The notes: generated by a model not told the origin, from the sequence alone. Positions 45,513 to 55,534 are shown, counted from the first letter of the stretch. The stretch is DNA of 63,039 nt from Prochloraceae cyanobacterium (GCA_030065755.1 JASJDA010000022.1:1-63039); one strand, 5' to 3'. Numbers and translations: made by a program.

Positions 45513-46730
45513 CTAGGCACTTCTGAGGGCTACAATTGGGTCTAGTTGTGCTGCTCTTTGAGCTGGAACGACACCGAAAAATAAACCAATACCGCCAGAA
45601 ACTCCAACAGCAACTATAATAGCTCCACTAGAAACGCTAGCAGATAAGGGACTGATAGCCCCTAATAACATAATTCCCCCAACACCAATTAAGGTACCTA
45701 AAACCCCACCAGCAGCAGAAAGAATAACCGCTTCAATTAGGAATTGAACCAGAATATCTTGTTGATTCGCGCCAAGAGCCTTGCGCAATCCAATTTCTTG
45801 GGTGCGTTCGGTCACCGAAACCAGCATAATATTCATCACTCCAATACCGCCAACCAACAAAGAAATTGCTGCGATCGATGACAGCATAATTGTCAGTCCT
45901 CCGGTGATTGTACCGACAATTTGTAAAACATCTTTTTGAGTGCCAATGGTGAAATCATCTTCATCAACAATTTTGTGTCGCAAGCGCAGGAGATTTTCTA
46001 TCTGAAATTGAGCAGCTTCAATACTATTCTCATCCTTAGCAGAAACAGCAATAACATTGACTTCAATGCCGTAGGGAGAAGTGTTACCCCTAATTTGACT
46101 GACCATTGTAGTTAGAGGAATATAGGCTAACTCGTCCTGGTTTGTTCCCAGAAAAGTACCTTTAGATTCCATCACGCCAATAATTTGAAAGCTAATATTT
46201 TTGATTCTTAGCTGTTTGCCAATAGGATTTTGAGAGTCAAATAATTTTTCAGCTATTTCCGAACCCAACACCACAACGCGACTATTCCGCTTGAGATCGA
46301 TATCGTTAATAAAGCGACCTGTGGCAATATCAAAGTTTCTAACTGTAAGGAATTCTGGGGTTATACCTCTGACCGTATTATTTGTATTGCGATTGCGGTA
46401 AGTAATCAGTTGAGGGGAAGTAATTTCAGGAGCAACTCCTTTTACTGTTGGTACTTGAGAAGCGATCGCTTTGGCATCAGCAAAAACTAAGGTGTTTGGT
46501 CGCTCAAAGCTAGTACCGCGAGTTCTTCTCAATCCTGGGGTGACAAACATTACATTTGCCCCCAGAGACTCAAATTGTTCTGCTGCTAGTCTTTGCGCCC
46601 CTTGTCCCACCCCCACCATAGTAATCACCGCAGCATTACCGATGACAATACCCAACATAGTTAAACTGCTGCGTAATTTATGGCCCCACAGGGTAGTGGT
46701 TGCCATGTGAATGCTTTCTAGAATGTCCAT
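45513..46730 (-). CDS. MacB/DevC-like ABC transporter permease (FtsX family)
   Basis: A 405-residue permease. One N-terminal TM (KLRSSLTMLGIVIGNAAVI) leads into a large MacB periplasmic domain (about 45-270, LGANVMFVTPGLRRTRG, VVLGSEIAEKLF). Three C-terminal helices follow, with the FtsX signature (VGGIGVMNIMLVSVTERTQEIGLRKALGA). Such permeases work with a separate ATPase and a periplasmic adaptor. The adaptor is encoded at 48379 on the same strand, but no ATPase gene is in the cluster. A P450 lies between. Confidence 0.9.
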   Translation of the reverse strand: MDILESIHMATTTLWGHKLRSSLTMLGIVIGNAAVITMVGVGQGAQRLAAEQFESLGANVMFVTPGLRRTRGTSFERPNTLVFADAKAIASQVPTVKGVAPEITSPQLITYRNRNTNNTVRGITPEFLTVRNFDIATGRFINDIDLKRNSRVVVLGSEIAEKLFDSQNPIGKQLRIKNISFQIIGVMESKGTFLGTNQDELAYIPLTTMVSQIRGNTSPYGIEVNVIAVSAKDENSIEAAQFQIENLLRLRHKIVDEDDFTIGTQKDVLQIVGTITGGLTIMLSSIAAISLLVGGIGVMNIMLVSVTERTQEIGLRKALGANQQDILVQFLIEAVILSAAGGVLGTLIGVGGIMLLGAISPLSASVSSGAIIVAVGVSGGIGLFFGVVPAQRAAQLDPIVALRSA

Positions 46731-46916
46731 ATTTTGCTGAGTAGTTTAGTTAGCACTAAATAATTGAATTGACTGGCTATAGGTTGGAGGGAACAGGGAA
46801 AAGGGAACAGTAAAATTTTTTAGATACTTAAGAGAGCAAATTTTCGCATCAAGGCTCCTATCTCTACAGATAGTCTCCTCCTCAGTTGATTCAAAATCTC
46901 GTTCCTAACTTTTGTG

Positions 46917-46950
46917 TTCCCTATTCCCCATTCCCTATTCCCCATTCCCT
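46917..46950. repeat. 14-bp tandem repeat entering the P450 3' end
   Basis: TTCCCTATTCCCCA occurs twice (46917-46944), then a partial unit. The P450 stop codon (46935-46937) lies within it, so the repeat supplies the last few codons (GNGE). Confidence 0.8.
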
Positions 46951-48302
46951 TTTAACACCATTTTCAAACTGTCAGGAGGAGCCATGGTCAAACCCCGACG
47001 GACGGGCATAATTGGCCGATCGCTTGTCAGTGCCAGTTGAAAGCGAGATAATATATTGGCTATAACCAATTTCATTTCTAGCTTAGCCAAAGCTGCCCCA
47101 AGACAGCGGCGACTGCCCCCACCAAAGGGTATGTATTCGTAGGAGGTATATTGCCTTTGTAAAAAGCGTTCTGGTCGAAACTGTTTGGGCTCTGGATATA
47201 AATCCTCTCTGTGATGAAGGGCATAAATGGAGACCATCAAACTCGTTCCAGGTTCAAAATCATACCCCCCGATCGACATTGGTGATTTGAGAATGCGACT
47301 GAAAGTACCTAAAGCAATGGGATAAATGCGCAGTGTTTCTGAAATTACCGCATCTAGGTAAGGTAATTTGGTAATTTCTTTAAGATCCGCATCAGCTCCA
47401 AGATTATCTAATTCAAACCGCAACTTGTCAGAGACTTCTGGGATATTATGAATCCAGTATAAAGCCCAAACTAAAGCTGAAGCTGTGGTGTCGTGTCCGG
47501 CAAACAACAGAGTTATTAACTCATCGTGTAATTCTTCATCTGTCATCCCCTCACCTCGTTCGTCTTTTGCCGATATTAACAAGCTGAGAATATCTTTACG
47601 GGAGGATGCTTTGCCAGAAGCGATTAGATCGCGACGCTCTCTAATTTCATCGTATAGTAATTGCTTGACTTGCTCTCTTAAACGAAGAAAGCGACCCCAA
47701 GGACTGAGTGGACCCCAATCTTTTTGCAGCCAGCGAAAAAACATGAGAGGAGAAGTAAGAGGAGAGCTAATTCCATCGAGAAGAGAACTGAGTAATTTTC
47801 TCAGACCATCGTAACGTTCTCCTTCGTCTAAACCAAATACAACTCGTAAAATAACCCGCAAGGTTATTTCTTGCATGAAGGGACGAACTCTAAAAGGTTT
47901 GCCTAGTTGCCATCGATCGGTTACTTTTTCGGTAATTGAGACAATCTGATGGCTGTAGTCATCCAAACACTCACCCATAAAAGAAGGCATTAACAAACGT
48001 CGCTGACGCTGATGTTCTTTACCGTCGAGTAATAATAGAGAGTTGTCTCCTACTAAAAAATTCAAACCCTTATTTTGTACGCCTACATCAAAATTCTCTG
48101 GAGAGGCGGTAAAAATTTCTTTAATTGCTTGGGGATTACAAATCGTAACAGAGGGAGGAGAATTTTGGCGTTTAGTCTGACAAATATCTCCATAGCGTTT
48201 GGTACGATCTTCAATATACGGCAAAGGAAACCAAAGGAACTGAAACATCCGCAAGTTTCGCAGCAAGGGCGGTGTATTAGGAATAGTAGGGGGCTGTTTC
48301 AT
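46935..48302 (-). CDS. Cytochrome P450, CYP110-like
   Basis: A 455-residue heme monooxygenase. I-helix AGHDTTASALVW, K-helix ETLRIYP (ExxR), and heme loop FGGGSRRCLGAALA with the Cys ligand. NSLLLLDGKEHQRQRRLLMP and ITLRVILRVVFGLDEG are typical of CYP110, the main cyanobacterial family, which oxidises fatty acids and terpenoids. No membrane anchor. It lies between a MacA-like adaptor and a MacB-like permease on the same strand, so its product might be exported; this is inference. Confidence 0.92.
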   Translation of the reverse strand: MKQPPTIPNTPPLLRNLRMFQFLWFPLPYIEDRTKRYGDICQTKRQNSPPSVTICNPQAIKEIFTASPENFDVGVQNKGLNFLVGDNSLLLLDGKEHQRQRRLLMPSFMGECLDDYSHQIVSITEKVTDRWQLGKPFRVRPFMQEITLRVILRVVFGLDEGERYDGLRKLLSSLLDGISSPLTSPLMFFRWLQKDWGPLSPWGRFLRLREQVKQLLYDEIRERRDLIASGKASSRKDILSLLISAKDERGEGMTDEELHDELITLLFAGHDTTASALVWALYWIHNIPEVSDKLRFELDNLGADADLKEITKLPYLDAVISETLRIYPIALGTFSRILKSPMSIGGYDFEPGTSLMVSIYALHHREDLYPEPKQFRPERFLQRQYTSYEYIPFGGGSRRCLGAALAKLEMKLVIANILSRFQLALTSDRPIMPVRRGLTMAPPDSLKMVLKGNGE

Positions 48303-48378
48303 AAATTCGACTTGTTTTAACCTCTTCCACTAAAAAAATTGTAGCTATTGCCTGTAAAAGTTGCTTTGGTACTCTTAC

Positions 48379-49788
48379 CTAATTGCCTCTATTTCTCCTC
48401 AGTTGTTGAGGTGGAGTAATAAATACTCGATCGTCTGCTTCTAACCCGTCTAAAATCTGAGTTTGATTGTCGAGGGTTATTCCGAGAGTGACTGGTTTAA
48501 ACTCCGATCGATCTTTGCTACCTAGAACTAATACACCTGTTTCGCCTTTTTCGGTGCGGATAGCTACAGTAGGAATAACTAAAGCATCCTCGATCGTCTC
48601 CCCTAAAAAGGTAACATCTACATTCATTTTAGAGCGTAATAGGTCTTGACCCGTTATTAGAGACACTCGCACCTCAAAAGAAGTGACGTTATTCTCGACT
48701 TTAGCTTCTGGGGCTACCAGTTTAATTTTTCCTCGAACAACTCGATCGGGATAAGCGCTAGCAACGATCGTTACTTGTTGTCCTAGTTGCAGCTGACCTA
48801 CATCTACTTCTGGAACTTTGGCAATAACTTCTAAACCTCTAGCTAATTCTAGAATTGAGCTGCTACCTGCCCCTAAACTGGGAGATACAATCTCCCCTTC
48901 TGTGGCTTCTTTTTGGGTCACAATGCCCTCAAAAGGAGCAATGAGAAAAGTATCGTTATATCTAACTCGTGCTACCTTAAATTGTGCTTCGGCAGATCTT
49001 TTGGCAGCAGCTAATTGAGCAATTTTATCGTCTGCTGTTCTTTGCTGTAGTGTTAGGGCTCTTTCGGCTTCAGCTACAGCCGCTTCTAACTGGTCTATTT
49101 CGGGACGAGATGTATTTTGACTTTGTTGCAAGCGCTGTAGTGCTTCTAAAAGACTAGCCTCAGCCGTACTAAATTCATTAAACGCTTCGTCATATCGATC
49201 GCGGCTTTCTGCTCCTTGTTCTGCTAAATATTCGTAGCGTTTGAGCCTCTCTCGTGCTAGCTTCATTCGGGAGCGAGCAGAATTGACTTGTGCTCGTGCT
49301 TGCTCTATCTCTCTAGGAATTCTTTGTTTTCCTCGCAACAGGCTAGCTCTAGCTTGGGAAAGTTTGGCTTTAGCTTGTTTAATTTCTTCTGGTATTCTGT
49401 CCTTAGCTTCTTCTAGGTTGGCGATCGCGCCAGATAGGTTAGCTTCCGCTTGGAGTTTTTCAGCTTCGAGCTGCTCGTTGTCCATGATGGCTAAGGTTTG
49501 CCCTTTTTCTACCCGATCTCCTTGCTCTACCAGCAACTTTGCCAAACGACCGGAGCTTTTAGGACTGATTTTAACTCTTTCTATCGGCTCAACCGTACCG
49601 CTAGCTTGGATTTTTACCTTGAGGTCTTGCTTAATAACTTTTACCGTTGACTCTTGCAGTTTTTCTTGCGACCTAGGATTTTGACTAATTCTGTAAGTAA
49701 CAGTGCCTACTAGCAAAACGGCAACTGCAATCGTTCCCAATAACCAAGGGAAAGGATTTTTGCTTTTTCCAAGCCAAGGTAGTTTCAT
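48379..49788 (-). CDS. Periplasmic adaptor subunit (HlyD/MacA/DevB type)
   Basis: A 469-residue membrane fusion protein. It has an N-terminal TM (PWLLGTIAVAVLLVGTVTY), lipoyl half (KVKIQASGTVEPIERVKISP), a long coiled coil (about 105-270, with two near-repeats EEIKQAKAKLSQARASLLRG / REIEQARAQVNSARSRMKL), second lipoyl half (LIAPFEGIVTQKEATEGEIV) and beta-barrel (QLQLGQQVTIVASAYPDRV). It bridges an inner-membrane ABC permease to an outer-membrane channel. 76 bases before the P450 gene; probably one transcript. Confidence 0.9.
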   Translation of the reverse strand: MKLPWLGKSKNPFPWLLGTIAVAVLLVGTVTYRISQNPRSQEKLQESTVKVIKQDLKVKIQASGTVEPIERVKISPKSSGRLAKLLVEQGDRVEKGQTLAIMDNEQLEAEKLQAEANLSGAIANLEEAKDRIPEEIKQAKAKLSQARASLLRGKQRIPREIEQARAQVNSARSRMKLARERLKRYEYLAEQGAESRDRYDEAFNEFSTAEASLLEALQRLQQSQNTSRPEIDQLEAAVAEAERALTLQQRTADDKIAQLAAAKRSAEAQFKVARVRYNDTFLIAPFEGIVTQKEATEGEIVSPSLGAGSSSILELARGLEVIAKVPEVDVGQLQLGQQVTIVASAYPDRVVRGKIKLVAPEAKVENNVTSFEVRVSLITGQDLLRSKMNVDVTFLGETIEDALVIPTVAIRTEKGETGVLVLGSKDRSEFKPVTLGITLDNQTQILDGLEADDRVFITPPQQLRRNRGN

Positions 49789-50078
49789 AAGTAATAATGA
49801 GTTGGAATGGAGTATATATTTTTAGACTCCCAAGTACGAAATAATGGTTCTAATAAACTTAGGTCTGCTAGTATATCCTAGCCATTCTCAAATAAGCTTT
49901 GGTGGGTTAAATCCATGAGGGAGACCTGATAACTGATAACTGATAACTGTTTTAAAGCAATCTTCAGTTTTTTTTCTGTTCTTCGTTCCCTCTACCGTTG
50001 CAGACTTATGTAATGGGAAAATTCCCCCCCTTAGAATAAATAGATTGTAATGGTATTTATTTGGAGCGAAGAAGTATT
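49789..50078. other. Divergent intergenic region
   Basis: About 290 bases between the adaptor and the TPR gene. The only structure seen is the interspersed repeat at 49906-49956. Confidence 0.5.
49906..49956 (+). repeat. Interspersed repeat, copy 3 of 3
   Basis: GTTAAATCCATGAGGGAGAC, then CTGATAACTGATAACTGATA, then ACTGTTTTAA. It has one more 7-bp GATAACT unit than copy 2 (38019), so the tandem part varies in number between copies. Confidence 0.75.
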
Positions 50079-50975
50079 GTGCTAAAGCGTAATTGGTTAT
50101 TTTCTCTTTTAGCTTGTCTGAGTTGTTGGGGAGTGGCAATACCCGTTAAAGGACAAGCACTCTTACCCTATGCAGTAGAACCAGATTCTGAAAAACTAGA
50201 GCAGCAAGGTCTAAAGCTGATACAAGATGCTGCACAATTGGTAGCTTTCGGTCAATACGATATGGCTTTTCCTAGAGCTAGGCTAGCTACTCAATTAGCT
50301 CCTAATCAGTTTCAGAGTTGGTTTATTTTAGGGACTTTGTATTTGCAAAAGGAAGAATACCCTCAAGCAATAGAAAATCTAGAAAAGGCTCGTTCTCTTG
50401 CTCCCGATCGAGAAGGTATTTTATTTACTTTGGGGTCTACTTATTTTAGGAAAGGGGATTATCGGGCTGCAATTAGAGAGTTAGAGGCTGGTTTAAAACT
50501 CAAACCAGATTCGCCCAATGCTCCCAGTGCTTTGTTCGATCTCGGTAATGCCTACTTAAAGGTCGAACAATATTCAAGAGCGATCGCTGCTTATCAAAAA
50601 GCACATAAAATCGATAATAAATATTGGGCTGCCGTTAATAATATTGGTTTAGTTAAATACGAGCAGGGGGATGTGGACGAAGCCATTGAAACTTGGCAAA
50701 ATGCTCTCAAAATTGAACCAAATCAACCCGAACCTCAATTGGCGATCGCTGTTGCTCTTTATCGCAAAGGTCAAAGAGATAATCGCAGCTTCAAACTGGC
50801 AGAAACTGCTCTAAAAACTGACAATCGCTATGCTAATTTAGAGTTTCTTGAGGAAAATCTTTGGGGTCGGCGCTTGCTTAGGGATACTAGAGCTTTTTTA
50901 GCAACCCCCCAAATGAAAGTTATTCTCGCTCGTATCGAACAAGGTTCCTCTAAGGTAGAGGTCGATCCTCTTTAA
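50079..50975 (+). CDS. Exported TPR-repeat protein
   Basis: About 298 residues. A signal peptide (KRNWLFSLLACLSCWGVAIP, with a possible lipobox-like LSC) is followed by six or so TPRs from about residue 50: QSWFILGTLYLQKEEYPQAI, GILFTLGSTYFRKGDYRAAI, ALFDLGNAYLKVEQYSRAI, AAVNNIGLVKYEQGDVDEAI. TPRs mediate protein contacts, here probably in the periplasm or thylakoid lumen. The start is GTG 50079 (MLKRNW); the upstream in-frame TTG 50061 would add six residues before the signal. Confidence 0.82.
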   Translation: MLKRNWLFSLLACLSCWGVAIPVKGQALLPYAVEPDSEKLEQQGLKLIQDAAQLVAFGQYDMAFPRARLATQLAPNQFQSWFILGTLYLQKEEYPQAIENLEKARSLAPDREGILFTLGSTYFRKGDYRAAIRELEAGLKLKPDSPNAPSALFDLGNAYLKVEQYSRAIAAYQKAHKIDNKYWAAVNNIGLVKYEQGDVDEAIETWQNALKIEPNQPEPQLAIAVALYRKGQRDNRSFKLAETALKTDNRYANLEFLEENLWGRRLLRDTRAFLATPQMKVILARIEQGSSKVEVDPL

Positions 50976-51156
50976 TAGCTGTAGATAGTATGCTTCCAGA
51001 CAAAATTGCCTTTGTCTGGAGATAAGTAACCCGCAAATAACAAAAGAGGGATAACCCAGGTTGGACTTGCAAAAATATTTTTTATTTAGTATATTTGTAC
51101 CATAAGCCAATTGAACTGTGTAAGTAGGAGAGCCAATCAAATTCTCATGAATTTTT

Positions 51157-51561
51157 TTAACTGTGTGAGCGGGAAGCTGCTTCGAGGATTCGATCGATAA
51201 ATTGCTGGTGATCCACAATAGGTTTTGAAATATAGCCATCGGCACCACTTTGTTGGAGAAAGCTTTCTCGATCGCCTTCCATCGCATGAGCTGTTACCAA
51301 AATAATAGGTACTGAAGCGGTTTGAGGGTCTGCCTTTAACATCTGAGTAATTTTAATTCCGTCTACAGGTTCGCCCTTATAAATACTTCTAGACAGAGAA
51401 ACATCCATTAAAATAACATCAGCTTCTCCAGCTCTAGCTATTTGAATGACCTCTTCCACAACTTCGGTGCCCTTTACATCCAAGCCACCGCGTTTAGTAA
51501 GAATCTTAGAAAAAACGCGAAAATTGATGGGGTCGTCTTCTACAATCAGAACGGTTGTCAT
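51157..51561 (-). CDS. Single-domain response regulator
   Basis: A 134-residue stand-alone receiver. It has the acid pair in VLIVEDDPINFRVFSKIL, phospho-acceptor Asp in VILMDVSLSRSIYKGEPVDG, Thr in ILVTAHAM and Lys in GYISKPI. The Asp loop carries a short insertion (RSIYKGEP) relative to CheY. The start is ATG 51561 (MTTVLIVEDD); a longer frame to 51636 adds no conserved sequence. It lacks an output domain, so it acts by protein contact. Confidence 0.88.
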   Translation of the reverse strand: MTTVLIVEDDPINFRVFSKILTKRGGLDVKGTEVVEEVIQIARAGEADVILMDVSLSRSIYKGEPVDGIKITQMLKADPQTASVPIILVTAHAMEGDRESFLQQSGADGYISKPIVDHQQFIDRILEAASRSHS

Positions 51562-51763
51562 AGATTTAATTAAGAGAGTCTTTTTTTTAGCAGACATTTC
51601 GCTTGATAAAATGCCATGGTAGAGAAGGAGAATCAAAATGTGTCAGTTAAAAAAGATAGCATTGTTTGGGAGCAACTCAAACTTGAAGCAAAAAACTGAT
51701 TTTTATTCTCCAAATAATAAATAATCATTTTTGGGGTCACAAAAAATTAGGAAATAAAAACTC

Positions 51764-54292
51764 ATGGTAAAACAAAATTACCTATTCAGGACTAGTCAGA
51801 TTATCCCCACAGCTTTACACGTGGAGATGGAAAGGTCTTATCTAGAATATGCCATGAGTGTGATTGTTGGGCGAGCCTTGCCTGACGTTAGAGACGGTCT
51901 TAAACCGGTTCATCGACGAATTTTATACGCCATGCACGAACTGGGGTTGACCCCCGATCGACCTTATCGTAAGTGCGCTCGCGTTGTTGGGGAGGTTTTA
52001 GGCAAATATCACCCTCACGGCGATCGAGCAGTTTACGAGGCTCTAGTAAGAATGGTACAAGATTTTTCTTGTCGATATCCTCTCCTTGCCGGTCACGGCA
52101 ATTTTGGCTCCCTCGATGACGATCCGCCAGCAGCCATGCGTTACACGGAAACGAGACTGGCAACGATCGCTTTCGGGGCAGTTTTGAGCGAAATTGGTCA
52201 GGACACAGTCGATTTTACTAGCAACTTCGACAATTCTCAACAAGAGCCAGTCGTTTTACCTGCCCAATTGCCTATATTATTACTCAACGGCTGTTCGGGG
52301 ATTGCCGTGGGAATGGCAACTAATGTACCTCCCCATAATTTGGGAGAGGTAGTTGACGGATTAATTGCCTTAATTGACAAACCAGAGCTAAAAGATGAAA
52401 AATTATGGCAGTTAATTCCCGCACCAGATTTTCCTACAGGGGGTCAAATTGTAGATAACTCAGCCATAAAAGACCTCTACCGCACCGGAAGAGGCATTAT
52501 TCAGGTGCGTGGAGTAGCGAAAATAGAACAAATAGTCGTAGGGAAGCGACGAAGACACGAAAGGAATGCAATTGTTATCTCAGAATTGCCTTATCAGGTG
52601 AATAAGGCAGGTTGGATCGAAAAGTTAGCAGACTCAGTCAATCAAGGCAGAATACAAGGGATTTCTGACTTGCGAGATGAAAGCGATCGCAATGGAATGC
52701 GGGTAGTTGTAGAACTAAAAAGAGATAGCGATCCCCAAACAATATTAGGGAAAATATACCAGCAAACAGCTCTAGAAACTAAATTTGGGGCGATTATGCT
52801 GGCATTAGTAGAAAATAAACCAACTCAATTATCTCTACGTCAAATATTAGAAGAGTTTTTAAAGTTTCGAGAACAAACTCTGAGGCGACAATACACTTAC
52901 GAGTTAGAAGAAGCAAAAAAAGACCTTCATTTATTAGAAGGAAACCTGATAGCTCTAAATAATCTAGACGAAGCGATCGACATTCTCAGAAATGCACCTG
53001 ACGGCAGCACCGCTAAAATTGTTTTCCAAGAAAAATTAGGTACGAGCGAAACTCAAGCTGACTCAATTTTAGCTATGCCCATGCGCCGCCTTACCGGTTT
53101 AGAAAGACAAAAATTAGAGGCGCAATGCCAAGATTTAAAAGAGAAAATTGCCAGCTTAGAAAAGTTACTGGGCGATCGCCAAGAATTGATGAAAGCCCTA
53201 AAAAAAGAATTGCGCTCCCTAAAACGTAAATTTGGCGACGAGCGTCGCACCCGCATTATCCCCCAATCTTCTGTCAAAATCACCCCTAAGGAAGTCGCCC
53301 CTCCCAAAGTAAGAGAAAGCAGCAAAAAAGCACGCACGGGCAAAATCTCAACCGATAACAAACCAGAAAAAAATGCAGTAGTAGAAATTACCGATCGAGG
53401 ATATATTTCTTGGAGAGTACCTGAAAACAATAAAAAAACTACCTCTTCTAAAATTAAAAAAGACGAAGATTTCGTTATTGATTCGGGAAAGATCGGCACT
53501 GAAAAACAATTGGCGATCGTCACGGATATTGGAAAAGCTTATCCTCTATCGATTCTCAATATTCCCCCCGCACAGAAATCGCAGAAAACTACTTTGATGA
53601 GTTTACTTCCAGGAAGCGCTCAAAGAGATGCCAAAAAAACTATTTCTCACCTTTTTCTCCCACACAACTTACAAGAAAGCGACTGTTTAGTTTTACTGAC
53701 TCAAAAAGGATATATCAAGCGTCTGCTAGCTTCGGAATTAAGCCATCTTTCCAATCGTGGGCTGAGTTTGATTAAATTCAAGGAACAAGATCGCTTAAAC
53801 TATGCTTATTTATTGCGGGAAGCTACAGAGGTGGCGATCGCTACTACAGGAGGTCGAGTGCTGCGTCTCGAGGTCAACGAGCGAAAATTGCCAGTTATGG
53901 GGCGCAGTGCTATAGGAGATCGAGCTTTACGCTTGCGCTATGGGGAGCAATTAGTCGGCTGCGTCCTTCATAAAGCAAATGACAATTTTTTCTTGATTTC
54001 TCAACTAGGTTATGGTAAGCGTTTGTCTGCAAGTGCCATACGTTTGAGTAATTGTGGAGATATCGGGACTCAGGCTCTTCATTTTACTAGTAAAGAAGAT
54101 AATCTTGCAGGAATGGTAGCAGCCAACTTACAGACAAAAGTAAAGGTGCTAACTACTAATAAAAGAATCATTAGTTTGTCTTTGGATTCTGTGCCTTTAT
54201 GCGGTAAGGACGAAGTAGGCGATCGCTTAGTTCCTCTCCAAACAAAAGAAAGAATAGTTAGGGTTATCCCTTTTCGATCGCTAAATTATTAA
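51764..54292 (+). CDS. Type II topoisomerase A subunit, topo IV-like
   Basis: An 842-residue DNA breakage-reunion subunit. The winged-helix active site has [36 protein letters not shown] and MRYTETRL with catalytic Tyr127. A tower and coiled coil (about 360-490) end at [13 protein letters not shown]. The Lys-rich linker (about 505-570) is low complexity. The C-terminal beta-propeller has no GyrA box (QRRGGKG): the corresponding place reads [14 protein letters not shown]. Without that box the enzyme should not wrap DNA or supercoil like gyrase, so a ParC-like decatenase is the best guess; many genomes label it gyrA. Confidence 0.85.
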   Translation: MVKQNYLFRTSQIIPTALHVEMERSYLEYAMSVIVGRALPDVRDGLKPVHRRILYAMHELGLTPDRPYRKCARVVGEVLGKYHPHGDRAVYEALVRMVQDFSCRYPLLAGHGNFGSLDDDPPAAMRYTETRLATIAFGAVLSEIGQDTVDFTSNFDNSQQEPVVLPAQLPILLLNGCSGIAVGMATNVPPHNLGEVVDGLIALIDKPELKDEKLWQLIPAPDFPTGGQIVDNSAIKDLYRTGRGIIQVRGVAKIEQIVVGKRRRHERNAIVISELPYQVNKAGWIEKLADSVNQGRIQGISDLRDESDRNGMRVVVELKRDSDPQTILGKIYQQTALETKFGAIMLALVENKPTQLSLRQILEEFLKFREQTLRRQYTYELEEAKKDLHLLEGNLIALNNLDEAIDILRNAPDGSTAKIVFQEKLGTSETQADSILAMPMRRLTGLERQKLEAQCQDLKEKIASLEKLLGDRQELMKALKKELRSLKRKFGDERRTRIIPQSSVKITPKEVAPPKVRESSKKARTGKISTDNKPEKNAVVEITDRGYISWRVPENNKKTTSSKIKKDEDFVIDSGKIGTEKQLAIVTDIGKAYPLSILNIPPAQKSQKTTLMSLLPGSAQRDAKKTISHLFLPHNLQESDCLVLLTQKGYIKRLLASELSHLSNRGLSLIKFKEQDRLNYAYLLREATEVAIATTGGRVLRLEVNERKLPVMGRSAIGDRALRLRYGEQLVGCVLHKANDNFFLISQLGYGKRLSASAIRLSNCGDIGTQALHFTSKEDNLAGMVAANLQTKVKVLTTNKRIISLSLDSVPLCGKDEVGDRLVPLQTKERIVRVIPFRSLNY

Positions 54293-54438
54293 TTTTTATT
54301 AACATGTTTTACGTTATGTTGTGCATACTGTACTTGAATAGGACTTAACCCCACTACAGTAATATTCTTGAATTATTGGTAATTTTAATTATTTCTTAAG
54401 CTCAAAGAAATCGCAAATTACCAAATCACAAACTATAT

Positions 54439-54543
54439 ATGCTCGATATCAACACCTTGTGAGATCTAGATCCAAGTAAAATTAGCAAAACTGCGGGATT
54501 ATTAAATACGTTAGAATTAACAGGCAAAGTAGTTCATGTCTAG
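54439..54543 (+). pseudogene. Possible DprA C-terminal relic
   Basis: The frame reads MLDINTL, a TGA, then LDPSKISKTAGLLNTLELTGKVVHV with one further stop. The second part resembles the winged-helix tail of DprA (usual form ...P..VS..LL.LEL.GKV..LPG). Only about 25 codons remain and the match is weak. Confidence 0.35.
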
Positions 54544-54760
54544 AGAATTTAGCAGAAACCCCTACCATTACTTAGATAGAGAAAACTACGAATATAAAGT
54601 AAAAGAGAGATTGCTTTCAATATTGAGTATAGTTTTATCAGTATCTCTAGTTGGTATTAGCGTTTTCATCTGGGAGAACCCAAGGGATACCCTAAAGACT
54701 AGCTGTAATGGGAATGGAGTCGATGCTACTTGTAAAAAATTGTCTTTACAGGAAAACTAA
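54536..54760 (+). CDS. Small single-helix membrane protein
   Basis: A 74-residue hypothetical protein. It has a basic/aromatic N-terminus (NPYHYLDRENYEYKVKERLL), one membrane helix (LSILSIVLSVSLVGISVFIW), and a short C-terminal tail with two Cys (TSCNGNGVDATCKK) spaced for a disulfide if it faces outward. No clear ribosome-binding site; the ATG overlaps the end of the DprA-like relic. A genuine small gene is plausible but not certain. Confidence 0.45.
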   Translation: MSREFSRNPYHYLDRENYEYKVKERLLSILSIVLSVSLVGISVFIWENPRDTLKTSCNGNGVDATCKKLSLQEN

Positions 54761-54990
54761 CAAGTAATTTAAAAACCTAAAAGATTAAATGTATTATTTA
54801 TACGGTGGAAAAGATGGGTGCCTGTAAACTAGATTTTTAGGGCAAAAGAAGAAGCAGAAGAAACAGCAACAATATCCCCTCGCAACAGAAAAAATTCCCA
54901 CACTACTTATATAAAGAGTCGGAAAGAAGAAAAGCGATCGCCATATAAAAGGGAGAGGTTATTGAATTTCCCTAATACCCGTGCAATTAT

Positions 54991-55506
54991 TTAGACCTCA
55001 GCCAAACGATCTTGTTTTTCGATCGCGGACATAATTTTGAAAAAGCCAAAGGATCCGTTTAAAACTCCTGCTGTTACTACACCACCTAATGCTGCTCCTA
55101 GAATACCGTGTCCGCTAACATCTGTTCCCGTCAGATAGAGATTTTCGATCGGGGTTTTCGCGTCGATCCATTCCGCATCCAGGCTCATTCCTTTGGGAAA
55201 TGCTTTAATTTCTTCTCGGTAGGCGATCGAATAGCTTTCAGGAATTAGTTTGGTATAAGTATTAAATGCTCCCGCATCGGAAATAATTACAGGTGCATAG
55301 TATTCTTCTATCTCTCCGACGTAATGAAGTCCCACATCCCAGTGAAATCCTTGGCGATCGAATTCGTGGGTAAATCCCCCAATTACGTAATGCTGTTCTA
55401 AGATTAATACTTTTTTGTGGCTGTATTTAGAGAGTATCGCAGCAGCAGTAAGTCCCCCAATACCCGAACCAATTACGATCGCGTCATATTTATTTGACAT
55501 TTTCAA
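54991..55506 (-). pseudogene. Internally deleted FAD-dependent carotenoid/retinol oxidoreductase
   Basis: A 171-residue ORF made from pieces of a ~500-residue CrtISO/retinol-saturase-type enzyme. Residues 1-67 are the N-terminal FAD domain (YDAIVIGSGIGGLTAAAIL, GFHWDVGLHYVGEI). Residues 68-100 come from the middle (APVIISDAGAFNTYTKLIPE). Residues 101-171 are the C-terminal FAD-contacting end (TPIENLYLTGTDVSGHGILG, ALGGVVTAGVL). Two in-frame deletions explain this. Catalysis is very unlikely. It lies beside a 2TM protein and a PadR regulator. Confidence 0.8.
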
Positions 55507-55534
55507 ACCTCTTCAATAGATATGTTTGCTGAAA

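Noticed and set aside
49888-50139. 83-codon minus-strand frame overlapping the TPR gene start
   Set aside because: It overlaps the interspersed repeat and the signal-peptide region of a better-supported gene.
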